Positions 59,601 to 64,000 of a stretch of DNA of 64,000 bases are shown here, piece by piece. The notes beneath the pieces were generated by a model. It was given only the letters and a program-made list of their open reading frames with translations, searched no databases and was not told the DNA's origin. Source of the DNA: Leuctra nigra (lineage: Eukaryota > Arthropoda > Insecta > Plecoptera > Leuctridae); assembly GCA_934045905.1 (NCBI GenBank), contig OW203762.1:18322345-18386344 (forward strand). Direction: 5' to 3'. Each line of letters opens with the position of its first letter. Position 1 is the first letter of the stretch. The position numbers were made by a program, and so were the translations under genes.

Positions 59601-62600
59601 AAGCAGAACATCCCTCATTTGCTGTCGAGTTAATGTATTCCAATGTACTATTCACTGCTAGCAATTCTTCAACCACAGATTTGTGTCCATTCAGTGAAGC
59701 TACCATCAGAGGAGTTCGCCCCAGCTCTCCCTTCACGGTCAAGTCGGCTCCCGCTTCTACCAGGATTCTTATCATTTCACATCGCCCTCCTTGGGAAGCG
59801 AAGAGCAAGGCTGTGTCCCCGTCAATGTCCCGAGAGTTCACATACTCTGCTTTAATTTCCTGGACAGAGTCGACAAGAAGCTGAACTACGTCAAGATGGA
59901 CGTATTTAGTTGCTCGATGCAAGGGGGTGGCATGTCTTTCATTCGTTGTTTTTACGTCACATCCCCTGGAGATGAGTAAACGCGCAATCTTCACGCTTCC
60001 GTGTTTACCTGCTTTGTGTAACAGAGATTCCGTGCAGTCATAGCCCGCTTGTTGCATCGGAAGACCTAGATCTAGCAATGCTCTCATCACATTGGCGTGA
60101 TCGTGTTTGATGACCAACTCCAACCTAGTCCTGTCGTGCATGTTTTGTTGAATGGTAACCAACTTGCTAACATCCAAGCTCTGGTCTTCCAGCAGCAAAT
60201 CAATGACATCCATCATGAGTGTTCCGTCCGCATATTGCAGGGGTGTCCAAGTCAGCACATCGTCCTCAATGTCTACTCGAGCCTTGTGCGACATCAACGT
60301 CTTGATAATCGGGATTCTTGCCTTCTTCTCTGATTGGTTGTACCAGCACGTAGTCACGGCCAGATGGAGAGCTGATCGGCCCCCCTTGTCTCTTTCGTCG
60401 ACGTCGTAATCTCTGTCCAACAAGGTGACGACTTCTCGTAGGTCTGAGTTGAAAACAGCGGTGTGCAGCTTGTGACCCTGTGCGAGGATTTGATCAAATA
60501 TTTTGTGTGCTACGTGTTTAAACTGCTCATTTGTGAATGAATATTGAATAAAATCTCTGTTTAGTAAGAATTTCTTAGAAAACCATTTAGCGGCAAAATA
60601 CTCTGCAAAAATTCTATGCAGGAATACGGGGGTGTCATCGATCACATTATCGATTATCCCTGTCTTTTCTTTGCCTTCTTTGATCTTTTGGAGGAATGGC
60701 ATACATTTCTGTTTAATCTTCTTGTAATGGATCTTTTGAAGATCGCTTTCATTCAACAGCAGAACGAGCGCTGCCTTTGAATGCTTCTTGTAGAAAGCCC
60801 TGCGTTGCTCCTCCAGAATCTCCTCGTAATACACATTCTCTTCTGACACCCGGTACTTTTTCTTGGCGTAAAGTTGAACTTTTCTCTCGACGAATTGTTC
60901 GATCAGTTGGAGAAGATCAAGTTGTTCCGGCAGCTTGCTCACAGTTTCGTTGGAGACCACATCCTGGAAAACCTCCGCCAGCATGTGAGTTTGTAGCGGA
61001 ATACATGCAAAGCTCATCTCATCGTTCATTGACTGCGCTGTGATCTTCAACAGCTTCGACACGAACCCGTTGAGCTCGCTAGCAGACAGGTCTGTAGATT
61101 TAACCCAATGTTTGAGCAAGAATCTGCGTTGGTCCTCTTCGTTGAAGACTTGAAGACAGATGGCCAAGGTCGAGAGATGATTTTCTAAATATTCCTGCAT
61201 GGAATGACGCGACGAGACCCACACGTGTTTCACCTTTGTCTTGAGAAGACTCGTTACCAATGCGCAACATGTTTTCAAGTATTTCGGTGCGATCTCGTCG
61301 AATGCGTCTAGCATGACTGCGACATTTCCTGAGTGGTTCAGGGCGTATTTGAACAGAGATTTCACAACGGGAGACATCTTGTCGAGTCCAAGAGCAGAAG
61401 CTAAGAACTCCTCCGCGCTGAAATTCTCAACTTCACTCTTCGCTAAGAGTGTGGCGTGATCATTTAAAGAAATGTTTACCACCCAGTAGTTGGGATGAGT
61501 ATTCTTGGTTTGTTGAGCTAAGTGCGAAAGGTATGTTGTCTTTCCCATGCCGGGATCGGCCGCGAGTAGAATCACTCTGTTCCTTAAGTCAGTCACAACT
61601 CTCGCTTCATTCTCATCGACGTATCTCTTGATTGAGGCAATACTACCCCTTGTCTTCTTCCAAATCAACTTATTGTCAACAAAATCAATGTAATGCACAT
61701 TTCCACTACACCTCTTCGGCTTATACGTAAGCTGTCCTTCTTCAAGATTACTGAATAATGATTCATCAGACAGATTGATGATGTCTTTTGAGTTATGTGG
61801 AGTCAAACCGGAAATGATTACTGTATCTGTAAAGTCACGGGCATTGAAAATATCTTGCCGCACAACTGTTTTCTGTGTAAGAGTTCGGGAAATAAAGTTC
61901 TCGATGGCAGGCTCAAGATGTTTGCCCACTGAAAGATTGTTGTTGGTGAGGATCATTTCAATTACATTTGCACTGAACAAAGTTGAGATATTTTCATTTC
62001 CGCCTTCTAGCATGGAATCTAACGTTGTTGTGTGTCCTTGTAAAATTACTTCTTTGTTTAGGATCTTGTTGGAGCTATGTTGATCCAGTTGTGAGAATTC
62101 GAACGAATCTTCAATTATTTCGCAACGTGTCTCCATTTTGTCTTGAAGTGCGTTGATAAAGGCATCATTTGGAGTTGAAAGAAAAATAATACGTTTATCA
62201 TTTTCCTCTTTGAAAACCTTCGACAACTCTGCACAAACATCAGCAATCTTCTCATCTTCATTGCCATCTTCACCCACAATCACAAGCAATGTCTTCTTGT
62301 CAGTGGTCCATGAAGAAAGAAAAGAATCCTTTGAGGCCAACAAACATTTCGATCCCACGAATATGTACGAACCCTTGTGCGTTTCAAGAACTTGCAGAAG
62401 TTTACTCGAAGCGATCTTCAACGAACTTCTTTCAACGAGAATGTTTACAAAACGGCTTTGTTTGTCGGAAACAAGATCCTCGAACATGCGAGTCGCACTC
62501 TCCTCAAACTTCACATCCAAACGAAACTTCTTCTCCTCCTGCGGAACGAGCGCTTCCGCCAGTGCCTGATTCAAAGACTGGAGCAGAATTGAACTGTTTT

Positions 62601-63372
62601 GATCCAGAAACTCCATACTGTCTCTCCACCAAGTCTTGAATTGTTCTTCATAAATCCGATACATTGAATCAATATCGACTCCATGTTTCACGCAAAGTCC
62701 AATCAATTCCTTTTTAATGACGTCATCCAGCTCGCTCTCGCTCGGCTGTCCTGTAAACACCTTCAGTTTACTCAAGAAGTCGACCACCTCATTGTCCTCT
62801 CCACTCACAGCTGCGTAAATATCTGCATCTCTCTCTTTCTCAAACTTGAACACAATCTCTCCCTCACTGTTTCCTACTGGCAGATACTCGTCAATTTCAC
62901 CCTTGACTTCATCCCTCTTTCTCAGTTGCATGTCCTCACTGGCTGACGTATTCGTGTATACGATGAAATCACAAAACTCAATGGAGCCTTCAAACAAAGC
63001 GTTCTTTTTCAACTCCAGCTCGGTTTTAATATCTCGATATGATTTCAATTGAGCATTAAGTGAGAATTTACCTCTGGCCGCTTTCAGCATGGCTCCACTT
63101 AGAAGAAACCCGTGTGCTTCCTTGTGTTTGAGCTGAAGGAACGAGGTGTGCCAGATGGAGGGATGTTCTGATGGTTTGTACTTGAACACTACGTCATCAA
63201 GACTGCCAGCTCCTTTGACATTAGTTGCTAGTTGGAACTCACGGCCGCTGGTGATGCCACGGAGAAACATGTACGCGGAGAGTTTATACTCGAACCCTTC
63301 TCCTTTCGATGTGGCGCGCGATTCCGTCTTGTCGTAGTGGTTGCGGCTTCTCTCTGTAGACAGTTCGAGGAC
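56659..63372 (-). CDS. NACHT NTPase with N-terminal nuclease-like module and about 35 ankyrin repeats (5' end missing)
   Basis: One exon of 2,237 codons, numbered here from the splice acceptor (minus-strand GTGTTTCAG, then GTCCTCGAAC). No ATG fits as start, so an upstream exon is needed. Residues about 24-145 resemble a PD-(D/E)xK nuclease of the Cap4/DUF4297 sort: GEGFEYKLSAYMFL, then SLDDVVF (D59, D60), then FLQLKHK (Q80, K82). A NACHT domain follows: Walker A DPGMGKTT (K611), Walker B VMLDAFDEI (689-693), sensor VSSRH (719-723), and FLHRIFAEYFAAKWF (917-931). Ankyrin repeats run from about 966 to 2,225, ending NSSHITKDK. This is a STAND-type design in which repeats sense a ligand, NACHT oligomerises and the N-terminus acts. 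Sensing and immune roles are inferred; the domains are visible. Confidence 0.93.
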   Translation of the reverse strand, partial: VLELSTERSRNHYDKTESRATSKGEGFEYKLSAYMFLRGITSGREFQLATNVKGAGSLDDVVFKYKPSEHPSIWHTSFLQLKHKEAHGFLLSGAMLKAARGKFSLNAQLKSYRDIKTELELKKNALFEGSIEFCDFIVYTNTSASEDMQLRKRDEVKGEIDEYLPVGNSEGEIVFKFEKERDADIYAAVSGEDNEVVDFLSKLKVFTGQPSESELDDVIKKELIGLCVKHGVDIDSMYRIYEEQFKTWWRDSMEFLDQNSSILLQSLNQALAEALVPQEEKKFRLDVKFEESATRMFEDLVSDKQSRFVNILVERSSLKIASSKLLQVLETHKGSYIFVGSKCLLASKDSFLSSWTTDKKTLLVIVGEDGNEDEKIADVCAELSKVFKEENDKRIIFLSTPNDAFINALQDKMETRCEIIEDSFEFSQLDQHSSNKILNKEVILQGHTTTLDSMLEGGNENISTLFSANVIEMILTNNNLSVGKHLEPAIENFISRTLTQKTVVRQDIFNARDFTDTVIISGLTPHNSKDIINLSDESLFSNLEEGQLTYKPKRCSGNVHYIDFVDNKLIWKKTRGSIASIKRYVDENEARVVTDLRNRVILLAADPGMGKTTYLSHLAQQTKNTHPNYWVVNISLNDHATLLAKSEVENFSAEEFLASALGLDKMSPVVKSLFKYALNHSGNVAVMLDAFDEIAPKYLKTCCALVTSLLKTKVKHVWVSSRHSMQEYLENHLSTLAICLQVFNEEDQRRFLLKHWVKSTDLSASELNGFVSKLLKITAQSMNDEMSFACIPLQTHMLAEVFQDVVSNETVSKLPEQLDLLQLIEQFVERKVQLYAKKKYRVSEENVYYEEILEEQRRAFYKKHSKAALVLLLNESDLQKIHYKKIKQKCMPFLQKIKEGKEKTGIIDNVIDDTPVFLHRIFAEYFAAKWFSKKFLLNRDFIQYSFTNEQFKHVAHKIFDQILAQGHKLHTAVFNSDLREVVTLLDRDYDVDERDKGGRSALHLAVTTCWYNQSEKKARIPIIKTLMSHKARVDIEDDVLTWTPLQYADGTLMMDVIDLLLEDQSLDVSKLVTIQQNMHDRTRLELVIKHDHANVMRALLDLGLPMQQAGYDCTESLLHKAGKHGSVKIARLLISRGCDVKTTNERHATPLHRATKYVHLDVVQLLVDSVQEIKAEYVNSRDIDGDTALLFASQGGRCEMIRILVEAGADLTVKGELGRTPLMVASLNGHKSVVEELLAVNSTLEYINSTANEGCSALHLAARKGRDDIVLLLVKSGADVNLREKSGRTPLIEAALNGRKRSVEILLGCFRTITEKTVYVNIKDNRGDSAVYLAAQNGFLEVTDVLINSGGDVITPDKKGQTPLMKSSETGHTLLVQLFLDCFTYESNRKEYINKRDNEGLTALHLASRKSGLEIVELLLRAGADVTIGDLRAQTPLISACILGHFAVAKVLLDTLPNDKAREEYVNTFDAEGSTALHRAIRQGNTEIVNLLINAGGDFSQTDGKGYNIFMQASFVGNKAIISQLLSRFSDATEMTEYVNRINNGHSAMNSASKRGHFEIVRILIESGASITTKDLNGLTPLIRATKNGHKDVVQLLLDNVADEEKSEYVNVCDNELERSAIFWATEKGNREIFQLLIDAGGNIVTNDNKGYTPLMRASFFGKKAIVKLITASVSDLNARRKIVNKVDNDGRSALQMASGAGHDKIVEILLQVGAENKIQDNAGLTPLMEAAKKDHQVIARLLLASLDEREAVKYIDVCERKYQRSALHLAARNGNSEIVQLLIRSGGNLALPDNMGNTPLMLASFRNHLPVVRSLLQSFSDNSARELYVKMRNNNGCTALLSASRQGDNEIIKLLLSSGGDLKIQDNCGVTPLMANASHGHKSAVVSLLDFLEDFEDKISYINTTDNEMNTAMHYSAKKGHYEIVHLFINSGGDVHRQDLSGWTPLMVASFHGHLKIVQLLLVSWTCSHEKANYVNIRDKDTGRNAILLAAESAHNDIIETLIEHGGDILANDNEGFTVLLRACSHGLKSIVELLLSSFTSSAARSSYVNAANKEGDTALLLAARKGHYSIIELLVAAGGDVTVPDRFGRTPLMRATRWRHRIVVAKLLESFSDDTAKADYVNTCRVPDGKTALIYAAEKGHNRITEMLIQSGGDINLKDSSGLTPLTAAAMNGHKSVVEVLLAGVTRDCVKEMLDERDPDGDTAMSLAEEGGHQAVVELLKAARLHNSSHITKDK

Positions 63373-63458
63373 CTGAAACACCACATATAATAAAGTTTAA
63401 AAAACCATAAAATATTGTATCCTGTACCTGTACCTACAGCTTAAAACATGATAGAAAT
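63373..63458. other. Intron start upstream of the NACHT-ankyrin exon
   Basis: On the minus strand this holds the acceptor TATATGTGGTGTTTCAG. No good upstream coding exon with a donor is visible before the window ends. Confidence 0.5.
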
Positions 63459-64000
63459 TACTAGGAAAACGCTCAGTGTAACGCGTTGATGAGCGAGCAC
63501 GGGTACGTGCAAATTCTCAAACCGAAATGCGTACACAATGCACAGAAAACATATACATCCATATTGAATTTAAATATGTTGCACGCAACAACATAAAAGT
63601 ATATGCTTTTCATCGAAACTTAAAAATAGCATCTAAGATCTAAGCACCCTGGTAAATATACCAAATCATATTCAATTCAATTGGCACTGGAAAACATTTA
63701 TTTTGATACTTCATTACTGACAGATATTAAAAATTTCAATAAGATCATACGTTCTTAAAAGAGACAATGATGGTCTTAATGATCAGGCAAAATATGAGTT
63801 TAATCAGAATTATCAAATACCGTTTTCATTTTTCAGCCTATCAGGAGATATTTATTTAAATTTTAATCAATGAATGGATTTCAAAAAAATTAGGCTATGC
63901 AAACAGAGAATGTTGGTTTTACATGTGTGCAAAATTTCAGCTCGATCAAAGAAAAACTCTGACCTGTAGGAGCCAAAATATGAGTTTGATCAGATTTATC
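63459..64000 (+). mobile_element. 0.95-kb interspersed repeat, cut by the window edge
   Basis: Begins TACTAGGAAAACGCTCAGTG, then ACGCGTTGATGAGCGAGCACGG. Near the edge it has GTGTGCAAAATTTCAGCTCG. It matches the start of the copies at 6,575 and 45,692; the other end is not in the window. Confidence 0.65.

Overview
This is eukaryotic chromosomal DNA, almost certainly from an insect. Codon-rich islands lie in AT-rich DNA and are bounded by consensus GT/AG introns. The two known genes are animal ones: ribosomal protein S2 and a GPI-anchored three-Ig protein of the DIP/lachesin type. A TATA plus TCAGT initiator pair fits arthropod promoters. The load of small non-autonomous transposons and the NACHT-ankyrin gene would suit a hemipteran, but nothing here fixes the order or species. 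There is no CRISPR array, bacterial operon or functional tRNA gene.

Layout. From 1 to about 20 kb lies the 3' half of a DIP-type neuronal adhesion gene on the + strand. Four coding exons are visible: the end of Ig2, two halves of Ig3, and the linker with GPI signal and stop. Its first exons lie left of the window. Three of these four exons carry tandem arrays: about 4 copies at the Ig2 exon, 16 at the first Ig3 exon, and 5-6 of the GPI-signal/stop segment. Only the last copy of each of the first two arrays is complete. From 20 to 51 kb the DNA is mostly gene-poor. It holds a small two-exon secreted-protein gene on the minus strand (24,048-25,097) and many repeats: Tourist-like MITEs with TAA/TTA target duplications, a MITE family with TGTACCTC termini, tRNA-type SINEs, a 5S-rRNA-type SINE, a solo LTR, two larger repeat families and a hAT element.

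From 51.7 to 54.9 kb lies a complete RpS2 gene on the + strand, with a TOP-like start, one non-coding exon and four coding exons. A second hAT element follows. From 56.7 to 63.4 kb, on the minus strand and convergent with RpS2, is one giant exon of 2,237 codons. It encodes an N-terminal module resembling a PD-(D/E)xK (Cap4/DUF4297-like) nuclease, a NACHT NTPase, and about 35 ankyrin repeats. This resembles bacterial nuclease-STAND defence proteins and NLR immune sensors, and is the most interesting gene here. Its start codon is in an exon not identified, probably beyond the right edge.

The genes do not form a functional unit. They are neighbours with unrelated roles: synaptic adhesion, an unknown secreted product, translation and probable innate sensing.
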